Below, piece after piece: positions 7,941-17,926 of a stretch of 52,066 nucleotides of DNA. Below the pieces are notes generated by a model. That model saw only the letters and a program-made list of their open reading frames with translations. It was not told where the DNA came from and searched no databases. A program made the position numbers and the translations under genes. The DNA comes from Cellulosimicrobium marinum (GTDB taxonomy: Bacteria > Actinomycetota > Actinomycetes > Actinomycetales > Cellulomonadaceae), in assembly GCF_020551945.1 (NCBI RefSeq), contig NZ_JAJBZH010000003.1:435387-487452 (forward strand), given 5' to 3'. Each line of letters opens with the position of its first letter. Within the stretch, counting starts at the first letter, position 1.

Positions 7941-9554
7941 ATGGTCACAGACGAGAGCACGACCGGCGTCTCCCGGCGCAGCTTCCTCCAGGCGGTGGGC
8001 GCCACCTCCGGCGCCGGCGTCATGTTCGCCACGATGGGAGCCGTCGGACTCGCCCCGACGGCCGCCGCGCAGCCGCGGAACGAGTCCTGGATAGCCCCGA
8101 CCAAGAGCGACTTCACCCTGACGGGGCGCTCGGCGAAGCGTGTCGTGGTCGTCGGCGCCGGCCCCGCGGGGCTGGCGTCCGCGTACGAGCTGCAGAAGGC
8201 CGGGTACAAGGTCACCGTCCTCGAGGCGCGGCACCGGGTGGGCGGACGTACGCTCACCATCAGGGGCGGAGACTCCGAGACCGACATCAACGGCGTGACG
8301 CAGACCGCGCGCTTCGACCGCAACATCTACATGAACGCCGGCGCCGGGCGCATCGCCCAGTGGATGGTCACGATGGACTACCTGCGCGAGCTGGGCGTGC
8401 CCTACGAGGTCTTCACCAACGCCAACGCCGACGCCTACCTCTACAACGAGCGCACCGGCGCCACGCCGGGCAACCCCGTCCGGTACCGGACCGCCAAGGC
8501 CGACGTCTTCGGGTACACGTCCGAGCTGCTGAACTACGCGACCAACCAGGGCGCGCTCGACCAGCAGCTCACCGCCGCCGACAAGGAGAACCTGCGTGCC
8601 TTCCTCCGCAGCTGGGGATCCCTGCAGTCCGACGGCACCTACAAGGGCGGCAACAACCGCGGGTTCGAGGTCTACCCCTCGGCGTGGAACGCGCACGGGA
8701 CGCCCCTGCCGGGACCGGCGAGCGTCTCGGAGGTGCTGGCCTCCCGGGTGGGCATGTACTTCCCGTTCGAGATCAACTGGGAGCAGTCGATGCTCATGTT
8801 CCAGCCGAAGGGTGGCATGGACACGACCTACGACTACTTCGTGCGCGCGATCGGCAAGCAGAACGTCCAGCTCAGCTCGCCGGTCACGGCCGTGGAGAGC
8901 ACGCCCGGGGGTGTCAAGGTCACCTACACCGCGCACAACGGCAAGGTGCGTCAGCTCGACGCCGACTTCGCGATCGTCACGGCGCCTGCGGGCCTGATGC
9001 GGCGGTGGGAGACCAACTGGGGGTCCGACATCGACGCGGCGCTCGGCGAGTTCGCCGTGGGGTCACCGGCGGGGAAGATCGGTCTCCAGTACAAGACCCG
9101 GTTCTGGGAGGACGACCACCGGATCTTCGGTGGCATCACCGAGACGGACATGGACCTCGCGCACGTCTGGTACCCGTCCTACGGGTACGGCGAGCGCAAG
9201 GGCCTCGTCGTGGGCTACTACAACACGGGGACCAACGCCCGCACGTACGGGGACATGGCTCCCAAGCAGCGCGAGCTGCGCGCCGTCGAGCAGGGCGTGA
9301 AGATCCACGGCGAGAAGTACCGGACCGAGCTCGAGAGCTCGTTCTCCATCGCGTGGCACAAGGTCCCGTACATCGAGGGCGCCTGGGCGTTCCCCAACAC
9401 CCAGTCCTCGCGCTTCAAGCAGCTCCAGACCGGGGCCGGCAACGTCTACTTCGCCGGGGACTGGATGTCGGAGATCTCCGCGTGGCAGCACGGGGCGTTC
9501 TGGGCGGCCAGGTACGCCGTCCAGGCGCTGCACACCCGCGTCATGACGTCCTGA
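7941..9554 (+). CDS. Tat-exported flavin amine oxidase
   Basis: 537 aa FAD-dependent amine oxidase. The N-terminus has a twin-arginine signal (SRRSFLQAVG, hydrophobic stretch, cleavage near PTAAAQP), so the folded flavoprotein is exported. Then come the dinucleotide-binding loop VVVVGAGPAGLASAYELQ, EARHRVGGRT, a central substrate domain, and the C-terminal FAD segment VYFAGDWMSEISAWQHGAF. This family includes monoamine oxidases and L-amino-acid oxidases, which oxidise an amine to an imine with H2O2 formation; the substrate here is unknown. ATG 7941 is preceded by GAAGGG at 7927-7932. It is divergent from the exported Rid-family gene and ends in a strong terminator. Confidence 0.88.
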   Translation: MVTDESTTGVSRRSFLQAVGATSGAGVMFATMGAVGLAPTAAAQPRNESWIAPTKSDFTLTGRSAKRVVVVGAGPAGLASAYELQKAGYKVTVLEARHRVGGRTLTIRGGDSETDINGVTQTARFDRNIYMNAGAGRIAQWMVTMDYLRELGVPYEVFTNANADAYLYNERTGATPGNPVRYRTAKADVFGYTSELLNYATNQGALDQQLTAADKENLRAFLRSWGSLQSDGTYKGGNNRGFEVYPSAWNAHGTPLPGPASVSEVLASRVGMYFPFEINWEQSMLMFQPKGGMDTTYDYFVRAIGKQNVQLSSPVTAVESTPGGVKVTYTAHNGKVRQLDADFAIVTAPAGLMRRWETNWGSDIDAALGEFAVGSPAGKIGLQYKTRFWEDDHRIFGGITETDMDLAHVWYPSYGYGERKGLVVGYYNTGTNARTYGDMAPKQRELRAVEQGVKIHGEKYRTELESSFSIAWHKVPYIEGAWAFPNTQSSRFKQLQTGAGNVYFAGDWMSEISAWQHGAFWAARYAVQALHTRVMTS

Positions 9555-9561
9555 GCCCGGC

Positions 9562-9597
9562 CGGTCGGCGGGCCCGCCACCGCGGGCCCGCCGACCG
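9562..9597. terminator. Bidirectional hairpin terminator
   Basis: A perfect 16-bp stem (9562-9577 with 9582-9597) and a CACC loop lie between the convergent amine oxidase and guaB genes. There is no U-tract, as is common in GC-rich actinobacteria. Confidence 0.75.
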
Positions 9598-9606
9598 CCC
9601 CGTGGG

Positions 9607-11172
<1,566 letters not shown>

Positions 11173-11198
11173 CTACGCCGGGCGCAGGACCCGACGGC

Positions 11199-12317
11199 TC
11201 AGCGCACGACGGCCAGGAGCTCGTGCAGGAGACCGGTGAAGCTGCGCACCCGGTGCACGGTCGGCGCGAGGGGGAGCTCCGCGGCGGCGTCGTCGCTCGG
11301 CAGCCCCACGAACACGGGCAGCGTCGAGTTGGCGTCGAGCGTCGCGTGGATGATCTCGAGGTCCGGACGCGCCTGCGTGGTCACCATGGCGACGGCGGAC
11401 GGACGGACCATCGTGACGAGCTCGAGCGTGCGGTGGACGTTCGCGGGCCCCGTGACGATCCGCGCCATGGCACCGTGCGCCCCGAGCGACGCGGCGAGGG
11501 CGTGGGCGGCGAGCGGGAGCGGCTCGTCGGGCGCGGCGAAGACGAGCACGATGCGCCGCATGCGGCTGGGGTGGTTCCGGGGCGGGCCGCCCGCGGCGAC
11601 GATCGCGTCCTCGCGCTCCTGGGTGTGCTCGCGCAGCGCGGCGAGCGTCGCGTTGGCGAGGACGATCTCGGGCACCTCGCCCGGTCCCGCGAGGACCGTG
11701 CGCTCGGCGAGCCGTTCGAGGGCCGGCTCCACCAGGTCGGACCACCAGTCGGCCGGGTCGCCGCCGGGCGCGATGCGCAGCAGGCGGTCGCACGTGCGCT
11801 GGTCGTAGGCGATCGCGGCGTCGACGACGTCCGAGACACGGGTGGGGCGCGGGTCCTGACCGACGACGCGCGGTGTGCCGGGCGGCGCGTCATTCCCGCC
11901 CGGGACGGCGCGCAGGAAGGGCCGCACCGCGGCGCGCGGGGCGGCCTCGGCGTCGTCGTCGGGGGCGTCCTCGTCCGCGGCCGCGGCCAGCGCGGCGTCC
12001 ACGGTCGTGGCGTCGCGGTGCGCGGCGAGCTCGTCGCCGTCGGCGTCCATCGCGGCGCGGGCCGCGTCGGAGGGCGCGACGCCGTCGAGCGTCAGGCGGC
12101 GCATGATCACGAGGCGCGCCACGTCGTCCTGCGTGTAGCGGCGGTGCGCGCCGGCCTGGTGCTCGGAGGGGCCGAGCCCGTAGCGCCGGTCCCACGTGCG
12201 CAGGGTCGCAGGGGCGACGCCGAGGCGCCGTGCGACGACGGCGACGGCGAGCCCGGGGTCGGTGGACATGGTCGGTCGTACTCCCTCGGGTTCGGGGGCG
12301 GACCGCGCGGAGGTCAT
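11199..12317 (-). CDS. MerR-family regulator with B12-binding-like C-terminus
   Basis: 372 aa. A MerR-type winged helix (LAVAVVARRLGVAPATLRTW, then DRRYGLGPSEHQAG, then HRRYTQDDVARLV) is followed by an Asp/Ala-rich linker. A helical segment starting at SDVVDAAIAYDQRTCDRLL follows, and then a Rossmann-like domain resembling the cobalamin-binding domain of CarH/LitR regulators. The cobalamin DxHxxG motif is not present (the matching region reads FAAPDEPLPL), so another signal, or none, may be sensed. Start: ATG 12317 has CAGAAT 6 nt upstream (leaderless pattern). ATG 12269 is an alternative with GAGGGAG upstream. Divergent from whiB, so it may regulate it. Confidence 0.82.
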   Translation of the reverse strand: MTSARSAPEPEGVRPTMSTDPGLAVAVVARRLGVAPATLRTWDRRYGLGPSEHQAGAHRRYTQDDVARLVIMRRLTLDGVAPSDAARAAMDADGDELAAHRDATTVDAALAAAADEDAPDDDAEAAPRAAVRPFLRAVPGGNDAPPGTPRVVGQDPRPTRVSDVVDAAIAYDQRTCDRLLRIAPGGDPADWWSDLVEPALERLAERTVLAGPGEVPEIVLANATLAALREHTQEREDAIVAAGGPPRNHPSRMRRIVLVFAAPDEPLPLAAHALAASLGAHGAMARIVTGPANVHRTLELVTMVRPSAVAMVTTQARPDLEIIHATLDANSTLPVFVGLPSDDAAAELPLAPTVHRVRSFTGLLHELLAVVR

Positions 12318-12576
12318 GGATCGATTCTGCCGACGGGTCCGCAGCCTCGCCACTTGCCCCGGCGTACCTCGACCACACCGTGACCTGCATCGCGTCGGCC
12401 CCTGTGCGAAGTTTGTTCACCATGCGCCCAAACGAGCCGCCCGTCGTGCATATCGCGCCAAACCGGACAGCGCGGGCAGGCCGTCACGAACTCGACAGGG
12501 CAGCTCGGCAGGGGTGGCGCGATCGCTCGCGACCGGACCGCGTGGACCAGCGGCTTCACTTTTTCGCCACAGGGAC

Positions 12577-12605
12577 TTGAACAACCTCTGCAACGCTTGT
12601 ACGTT
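12577..12605 (+). promoter_or_regulatory. whiB promoter, leaderless
   Basis: TTGAAC (12577-12582), a 17-bp spacer and TACGTT (12600-12605) lie 7 nt before ATG 12613. The transcription start should fall at the start codon, and no Shine-Dalgarno is present. Confidence 0.65.
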
Positions 12606-12612
12606 GTTCGCC

Positions 12613-12903
12613 ATGGCAGAGATCTCAAGGCTCCCCGGACCGGTGATGGAACTCTGGGAATGGCAGTACCAGGGTTCGTGTCGCGACCAGGACGACACGT
12701 TGTTCTTCCACCCCGAGGGCGAGCGCGGCTCGACCCGCCGACGCCGCGCAGAGGCCGCGAAGGCGATCTGCCAGTCGTGCCCCGTGATGATGCAGTGCCG
12801 CGAGCAGTCGCTGCGCGTCCGCGAGCCGTACGGCGTGTGGGGCGGCCTCAGCGAGGACGAGCGCGCCGCCATCCTCGCCGGCGGCGCCCGCCGCGCCGGC
12901 TGA
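12613..12903 (+). CDS. whiB3: WhiB-family iron-sulfur regulator (WhiB3/WhiD type)
   Basis: 96 aa. Four cysteines (Cys23, Cys53, Cys56, Cys62) in the C-x29-C-x2-C-x5-C layout ligate a [4Fe-4S] cluster. GVWGGLSEDER is the WhiB sigma-factor/DNA-binding turn. The opening LPGPVMELWEWQYQGSCR and FFHPEGERG resemble mycobacterial WhiB3 and Streptomyces WhiD. The setting near groES, guaB, guaB3 and tsaD also matches the WhiB3 region as I remember it. WhiB3/WhiD proteins act as redox-sensing transcription factors with the housekeeping sigma factor. The mRNA is probably leaderless. Subfamily assignment is an inference. Confidence 0.92.
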   Translation: MAEISRLPGPVMELWEWQYQGSCRDQDDTLFFHPEGERGSTRRRRAEAAKAICQSCPVMMQCREQSLRVREPYGVWGGLSEDERAAILAGGARRAG

Positions 12904-12957
12904 CACCACACCCACACCCTCTGCCGCACCGGCCCACCGGCCGGACCCGATACACGA

Positions 12958-12990
12958 CAGGACCCCGCGACCGACGGTCGCGGGGTCCTG
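12958..12990. terminator. Hairpin terminator between whiB and groES
   Basis: A 15-bp perfect stem (12958-12972 with 12976-12990) closed by a GAC loop, placed between convergent genes and so likely bidirectional. Confidence 0.8.
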
Positions 12991-13011
12991 CGGCGTTCGG
13001 TGCCGGCTGCG

Positions 13012-13308
13012 TCAGCCGACGACCACGGCGAGGATGTCGCGCGCGGACAGGACGAGGTAGTCCTCGCCGCCGTACTTGACCTCGGTGCCGCCGTACTTGC
13101 TGTAGATGACCTTGTCGCCGACGGCCACGTCCAGCGGGACGCGGTTGCCGTTGTCGTCGACACGGCCCGGACCGACGGCCAGGACCTCGCCCTCCTGGGG
13201 CTTCTCCTTGGCGGTGTCCGGGATGACCAGGCCGGATGCGGTCGTGGTCTCGGCCTCGAGGGCCTTCACGACGATCCGGTCCTCGAGCGGCTTGATGGGG
13301 ACCGACAC
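13012..13308 (-). CDS. groES: Co-chaperonin GroES
   Basis: 98 aa, full length. [20 protein letters not shown] begins the family pattern; the mobile-loop region [11 protein letters not shown] follows, then [16 protein letters not shown]. It caps the GroEL folding chamber. The GTG start at 13308 is set by GGGAGG just upstream (13316-13321). groEL does not follow: the gene runs straight into a terminator and convergent whiB, so groEL must lie elsewhere in the genome. Transcription comes from a consensus promoter overlapped by a CIRCE operator, pointing to HrcA heat-shock control. Confidence 0.97.
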   Translation of the reverse strand: MSVPIKPLEDRIVVKALEAETTTASGLVIPDTAKEKPQEGEVLAVGPGRVDDNGNRVPLDVAVGDKVIYSKYGGTEVKYGGEDYLVLSARDILAVVVG

Positions 13309-13442
13309 GTCGGACCTCCCCTTTCGCGATGAGAACTGCAACGGATGGGTCGAGCGGTCTCCGGACGTCGTCGCGGGTGCCGGCCGGGAGCCGCGCTCGC
13401 GCGCCACCGACGCCCGGGAAGGGCGGCCGTGACGCGCGATCA

Positions 13443-13471
13443 AATCTAGGTCGCGGTTAGCACTCGGTCAA
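13443..13471 (-). promoter_or_regulatory. groES promoter
   Basis: On the minus strand TTGACC (13471-13466), a 17-bp spacer and TAGATT (13448-13443): close to housekeeping sigma consensus. The leader to the GTG is roughly 125 nt. The CIRCE operator covers the -35 box and part of the spacer. Confidence 0.75.
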
Positions 13472-13483
13472 GGTGAGTGCCAA
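13457..13483. promoter_or_regulatory. CIRCE operator (HrcA site)
   Basis: TTAGCACTC (13457-13465), 9-nt spacer, GAGTGCCAA (13475-13483). This matches the CIRCE consensus TTAGCACTC-N9-GAGTGCTAA with one mismatch. HrcA bound here would block the groES promoter. It lies in the divergent region with the methyltransferase gene, whose start is 50 bp beyond it. Confidence 0.9.
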
Positions 13484-13532
13484 CGACGCGCCGTCGCGCA
13501 CCGGCCCCCGGCTCCGTGGAAGGATCGACGTC

Positions 13533-14789
13533 ATGGACGCCGCCACCCTGACGAAGCTGCTCAGCCCCGAGGGCTGGACGCTGCTCGGCGCGCTCCCGCC
13601 CTACGACGAGCAGCAGGCCCTCGTCCTCGCCGCGGGCCTGCGCGCGAAGGGCGTCGACCCCGACCTCGCCGCCGCCGCCCTCACCCAGTCCCGGCTGCGC
13701 TCCGCCGGGCGCGCCAAGTTCGGCGCCTTCGCCGACGGCATGCTGTTCACCCAGGCCGGCCTGGAGCAAGCCACCCGGCTCGTCGTCGCCGCACGGCACG
13801 CGCAGCGCTACCTCGCCGCCGGGGCGACCAAGGTCGCCGACCTCACGTGCGGCATCGGCGCCGACGCGCTCGCCCTCGCGGGCAGCGGGCTGCAGGTCCT
13901 CGCGTGCGACGTCGACGAGCTCACCGCCGCGATCGCCACCGTCAACCTGCGCCACTTCCCCGAGGCCGAGGTGCGCCACGGCGACGGCCTCGCCCTCGAC
14001 CTCGCGGCGGACGGGGTCGACGGCGTGTACGCCGACCCGGCACGCCGCACCCGGTCCGGCTCCCGCGTGTTCGACCCCGGCGCCTACGCGCCGCCGCTCG
14101 ACGCCGTCTGGGCGCTGCGCGACCGCGTCCCCGCCGTCGGCGTGAAGGTCGGCCCCGGCATCTCCCACGACGGCCTGCCCGCCGACGCCGAGACCGAGTG
14201 GGTGTCGGTCGACGGCGACGTCGTCGAGGCCGCCCTCTGGTTCGGCCCGCTCGCACCCGCCGGTCCCGGCCGGTCGGCGCTCGTCCTCACCACCCGCCCC
14301 GGGCCCGACGGCGCACCCACCACCTCCGCACGCACGCTCGCCCACCGACCGGGCGAGGACGACGTCGTCCCGGACGTGGGCGACGTCGGGCAGTACCTCT
14401 ACGAGCCGGACGGCGCCGTCATCCGGGCGGGCCTCGTCGGGCACGCCGCGGCCGAGCTCGGCGGGCGCCTCGTGGACCGCACCATCGCCTACGTCACCGC
14501 GGACACGCCCGCCCCCGTCGGCGACGCCGGGCTCGCGGCAGGACTCGCGCGCGGGTACCGCGTCCTCGACACCCTGCCGTTCGGGCTCAAGCGGCTGCGC
14601 GCCTACCTGCGCGAGCGCGACGTCGGGCGCCTCACCATCAAGAAGCGCGGCACCGCCGTCACCCCCGAACAGCTGCGCAGACAGCTCGCGCTGAACGGCT
14701 CCCGCGAGGCGACGATCGTCCTGACCCGTGTCGGGGGCCGCCAGAGCGTCCTCGTCGTCGAACCCCTCGGCACCGGGAGCGCCCCGTGA
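13533..14789 (+). CDS. Class I SAM methyltransferase, THUMP-like C-terminus
   Basis: 418 aa. A helical N-terminal region is followed by a Rossmann SAM-binding motif VADLTCGIGADALALA (residues 101-116), an acidic CDVDELTAA, and VYADPARRTRSG in the position of the catalytic DPPY-type motif. The C-terminal part (about 330-418, LPFGLKRLRAYLRERDVGRL) is a THUMP-like domain, suggesting an RNA substrate. GGAAGGA at 13518-13524 fixes ATG 13533; a GTG at 13473 inside CIRCE is less likely. Stop overlaps the next gene by GTGA, implying coupled expression. Confidence 0.85.
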   Translation: MDAATLTKLLSPEGWTLLGALPPYDEQQALVLAAGLRAKGVDPDLAAAALTQSRLRSAGRAKFGAFADGMLFTQAGLEQATRLVVAARHAQRYLAAGATKVADLTCGIGADALALAGSGLQVLACDVDELTAAIATVNLRHFPEAEVRHGDGLALDLAADGVDGVYADPARRTRSGSRVFDPGAYAPPLDAVWALRDRVPAVGVKVGPGISHDGLPADAETEWVSVDGDVVEAALWFGPLAPAGPGRSALVLTTRPGPDGAPTTSARTLAHRPGEDDVVPDVGDVGQYLYEPDGAVIRAGLVGHAAAELGGRLVDRTIAYVTADTPAPVGDAGLAAGLARGYRVLDTLPFGLKRLRAYLRERDVGRLTIKKRGTAVTPEQLRRQLALNGSREATIVLTRVGGRQSVLVVEPLGTGSAP

Positions 14790-15931
14790 GCGGCGTCGAG
14801 ATCCCGTTCGCCCGCTCCGCACGGTCCAGCGTGGGCCTCGAGTGGGAGCTCGCGCTCGTGGACACCGACTCCGGCGACCTGCGCCAGGTCGCCCGGACCG
14901 TGCTCGACGCCGTCCGCCCCGCCGACGGCTCCGACCACCCCTCCATCAAGCAGGAGCTCCTCCTCAACACCGTCGAGGTCGTGAGCGGCGTCCGCCGCAC
15001 CGTGCGCGAGGCAGGGCACGACCTCGAACGGTCGATCGAGGAGATCCGCGCCGTCACCGACCCCCTGCGCGTCGAGCTCATGTGCGCCGGCACGCACCCC
15101 TTCGCACGCTGGGCCCAGCAGAAGGTGACCGACAAGCAGCGCTACAACACCCTCATCGACCGCACCCAGTGGTGGGGGCGGCAGATGCTCATCTACGGCG
15201 TGCACGTGCACGTCGGCATCGAGGACCGGGACAAGGTCCTGCCGATCCAGCGCGCGATGCTCACCTGCTTCGCGCACCTCCAGTCCCTGTCCGCCAGCTC
15301 GCCCTTCTGGGGCGGCAAGGACACCGGCTACGCGTCGAACCGCGCCCTCATGTTCCAGCAGCTCCCCACCGCCGGGCTCCCCTTCCAGTTCGAGCACTGG
15401 GCCGACCTCGAGGGCTACGTCGGCGACATGCTCCACACCGGCGTCATCGACGCGTTCGACGAGGTCCGGTGGGACCTGCGCCCGGCACCCCGCTTCGGCA
15501 CGCTCGAGACCCGCATCTGCGACGGCACCACCAACCTCACCGAGCTCCTCGCGCTCGCCGCCCTCACCCACTGCCTCGTCGAGCACTTCTCCACGGTGCT
15601 CGACGACGGCCGCGAGCTGCCCACCCTGCCACCCTGGTTCGCCCAGGAGAACAAGTGGCGGTCGGCGCGCTACGGCATGGACGCCATCATCATCCTCGAC
15701 CGTGCGGGGAACGAGGAGCTTGTGACCGACGCCGTCGCCCGCCTCCTCACCGACCTCGAACCCGTCGCCGCCCGGCTCGGGTGCCTCGACGAGCTCGACG
15801 GCGTGCGCACGATCCTGCGGCGCGGCGCGTCGTACCAGCGGCAGCGGGCCGTCGCGCGGCGCAACGGGGGCGAGCTCGACGCCGTCGTGCGGTCGCTCGT
15901 CGCGGAGATGCGGGCGGGTCGTCCGCTCTGA
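14786..15931 (+). CDS. Glutamate-cysteine ligase, YbdK family
   Basis: 381 aa carboxylate-amine ligase of the GCS2/YbdK type. SSVGLEWELALVDTDSGDL is the family's opening glutamate-binding segment; GVHVHVGIEDRDKVLPI and TLETRICDGTTNLTE hold conserved metal/substrate residues. It may make gamma-glutamylcysteine or another gamma-glutamyl product; YbdK-type enzymes are weak or different in activity from classical GshA, so the product is uncertain. GTG start overlaps the methyltransferase stop by 4 nt. It ends in front of structured repeat copy 1, which could stop transcription. Confidence 0.85.
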   Translation: MSGVEIPFARSARSSVGLEWELALVDTDSGDLRQVARTVLDAVRPADGSDHPSIKQELLLNTVEVVSGVRRTVREAGHDLERSIEEIRAVTDPLRVELMCAGTHPFARWAQQKVTDKQRYNTLIDRTQWWGRQMLIYGVHVHVGIEDRDKVLPIQRAMLTCFAHLQSLSASSPFWGGKDTGYASNRALMFQQLPTAGLPFQFEHWADLEGYVGDMLHTGVIDAFDEVRWDLRPAPRFGTLETRICDGTTNLTELLALAALTHCLVEHFSTVLDDGRELPTLPPWFAQENKWRSARYGMDAIIILDRAGNEELVTDAVARLLTDLEPVAARLGCLDELDGVRTILRRGASYQRQRAVARRNGGELDAVVRSLVAEMRAGRPL

Positions 15932-15956
15932 GCGGCCTTCGCCCGTGGTGCTGGTC

Positions 15957-16063
15957 GCGCGTGGTGCGGACGAGGGGGCGCGGGTCTACCATCCGGCCGC
16001 TCGTGCCTCGCGGCCTCCCGCCAAACCCGCCACGACCCGCGCCCCCTCGTCCGCACCACGCGC
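15957..16063. repeat. Structured repeat, copy 1 (29-bp arms, 49-nt core)
   Basis: Perfect 29-bp inverted arms (15957-15985 and 16035-16063) enclose a 49-nt core (15986-16034). Inside the core is a second hairpin, GGCCGC (15995-16000) and GCGGCC (16010-16015), with a 9-nt loop. The core matches the reverse complement of copy 2 (27579-27627) at 45 of 49 positions, while the arms differ. It lies between convergent genes, so it could act as a bidirectional terminator, but the conserved core suggests more. Confidence 0.85.
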
Positions 16064-16112
16064 TCGCAGAGCAGGAGCCGTCGTCGCTTCAGGGCGAGGT
16101 CACCTGCTGAGG

Positions 16113-17180
16113 TCAGACGGTGACCGTGGTGAGCGGCATGGACGAGTCGACGCCGATGTCGAGCGACGACGGCGCGACGCCCGCGCGGACGACGGCGGAG
16201 CCGAGCGCGGCGATCATGGCGCCGTTGTCTGTGCAGTAGCGGATCGGCGGGATACGGAGCTCGATGCCCGCCTCGGCGCAGCGCTTCGCCGCCATGTCGC
16301 GCAGCTGCGAGTTCGCGGAGAAGCCGCCGCCGACGACGAGCGTGTCGACGCCGTGGCGCTCGCACGCGGCGATCGTCTTGGCCGTGAGGACGTCGGCGAC
16401 GGACTCGGCGAAGGACGCCGCGACGTCGTGCAGGGGGATCTCCTCGCCGGCGTCCTGCCGGGCCTCGACCCACCGAGCGACGGCCGTCTTGAGGCCGGAG
16501 AAGGAGAAGTCGGCGGCGTGCTTCTCCTGGTCCTTGCGGGCGGTGAGGCCGCGCGGGAACCGGATGGCCGTCGGGTCGCCCTCGCGCGCGAGGCGGTCGA
16601 TGTGCGGGCCGCCGGGGTAGGGCAGGCCGAGGAGGCGGCCGACCTTGTCGAACGCCTCCCCCGCCGCGTCGTCGAGGGTGGAGCCGAGCTCGGTGACGGA
16701 CGTCGCGACGTCGTCCACGAGCAGCAGCGAGCTGTGCCCGCCCGAGACGACGAGCGCCATGACGCGGTCGGGGAACGCGCCGTGCACGAGCTCGTCGACG
16801 GCGGCGTGGCCGATGACGTGGTTGACGCCGTAGAGCGGCTTGCCGAGGGCGAGGGCGAGGGCCTTCGCGGCGGACGCGCCGATCGTCAGGGGGCCGACGA
16901 GGCCGGGGCCGGCGGTGACGGCGATCGCGTCGATCTCGGACAGGTCGACGTCGGCGGTGCCGAGCGTGCGTTCGAGCGTGGGGATCATGGCCTCGAGGTG
17001 GGCGCGGGACGCGACCTCGGGGATGATGCCGCCGAAGCGGGCGTGCTCGTCCATGGAGCTCGCGACGGTGTCGACGAGGAGCTCGCGCCCGCGGACCAGG
17101 GCGACGCCGGTCTCGTCGCAGGACGTCTCGATGCCGAGGACGAGCGGGTCGCCGCCGCCGGTGGGCGCTGGGGAAGCCAT
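16113..17180 (-). CDS. tsaD: tRNA t6A synthase catalytic subunit TsaD
   Basis: 355 aa Kae1/TsaD ASKHA protein. It transfers threonylcarbamoyl to A37 of ANN-decoding tRNAs, working with TsaB and TsaE. Key features: [16 protein letters not shown] at the start, metal-binding His121 and His125 in [26 protein letters not shown] and the C-terminal [11 protein letters not shown] Asp. ATG 17180 is chosen because TACCCT lies 7 nt upstream (leaderless pattern); a GTG at 17228 would add 16 non-conserved residues. Separated from tsaB and tsaE by an oppositely oriented nitroreductase. Confidence 0.95.
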   Translation of the reverse strand: MASPAPTGGGDPLVLGIETSCDETGVALVRGRELLVDTVASSMDEHARFGGIIPEVASRAHLEAMIPTLERTLGTADVDLSEIDAIAVTAGPGLVGPLTIGASAAKALALALGKPLYGVNHVIGHAAVDELVHGAFPDRVMALVVSGGHSSLLLVDDVATSVTELGSTLDDAAGEAFDKVGRLLGLPYPGGPHIDRLAREGDPTAIRFPRGLTARKDQEKHAADFSFSGLKTAVARWVEARQDAGEEIPLHDVAASFAESVADVLTAKTIAACERHGVDTLVVGGGFSANSQLRDMAAKRCAEAGIELRIPPIRYCTDNGAMIAALGSAVVRAGVAPSSLDIGVDSSMPLTTVTV

Positions 17181-17278
17181 GGGGACCAGGGTAGTCGCGA
17201 GCCCGGCGTCGGCCGTCCTGTCGCGCACCTCACATGTTCTGCCTGGAAGATGATTGAAGGTTGTACTGTTCCTCCGGC

Positions 17279-17899
17279 ATGAGCACCGACACCCTCGCCC
17301 CCGTCGACCTGCAGATCGACGCCACCACCGCGGACCGGCTCTTCCGCACCGCGCGCACCACGGCGCGGTTCACCAACGCCGAGGTGACCGACGAGCAGCT
17401 CGCGGCCGTGTACGACCTCATCAAGTGGGGCCCGACCGCGATGAACACGCTGCCCCTGCGAATCCTCGCCGTCCGGTCGCCCGAGGCGCGCGAGCGCCTG
17501 GTCGCCCACATGGCCGACGGGAACAAGGACCGCGTCGCCGCCGCGCCGCTCTCGCTCGTCGTCGCCTACGACCCGGCGTTCCACCTGCACCTCGACACGC
17601 TCTTCCCGCACGTCCCGGGCGTCCGCGAGAACCTCGACGGCGTCCCCGAGGTGCGTGACGACATGGGTCGCACGAGCGCGCTCATCCAGACGGGCTACCT
17701 CGTCGTCGGCCTGCGCGCCGCCGGGCTCGCCGCGGGCCCGATGAACGGCATGGACTTCGCGGGGGTCGACGCCGAGTTCTTCGCCGACAGCGGCTGGAAG
17801 TCGCTCCTCGTCATCAACGTCGGCGTCGCGGACGGCGAGGGCACACCCTACCCCCGCGCCCCGCGCCTGTCCGCCGAGCAGGCCGTCACCACGGTCTGA
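17279..17899 (+). CDS. Nitroreductase-family protein (malonic semialdehyde reductase-like)
   Basis: 206 aa FMN-dependent nitroreductase fold. [39 protein letters not shown] and the C-terminal [20 protein letters not shown] match the RutE/HadB-like group, which reduces malonic semialdehyde or related aldehydes with NAD(P)H; the true substrate is not shown. ATG 17279 has no Shine-Dalgarno. TACTGT (17264-17269) lies 9 nt upstream, so the leader would be absent or a few bases long. Divergent from tsaD and convergent with the rhodanese. Confidence 0.85.
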   Translation: MSTDTLAPVDLQIDATTADRLFRTARTTARFTNAEVTDEQLAAVYDLIKWGPTAMNTLPLRILAVRSPEARERLVAHMADGNKDRVAAAPLSLVVAYDPAFHLHLDTLFPHVPGVRENLDGVPEVRDDMGRTSALIQTGYLVVGLRAAGLAAGPMNGMDFAGVDAEFFADSGWKSLLVINVGVADGEGTPYPRAPRLSAEQAVTTV

Positions 17900-17926
17900 C
17901 CCCGCCGACCCCGTGGCGCCCGCCGG

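Noticed and set aside
12958-12990. Part of a repeat family
   Set aside because: Its sequence is not shared with other hairpins in the window; a plain terminator between convergent genes explains it.
13473-13532. Upstream GTG start for the methyltransferase
   Set aside because: It lies inside CIRCE, and GGAAGGA clearly serves ATG 13533.
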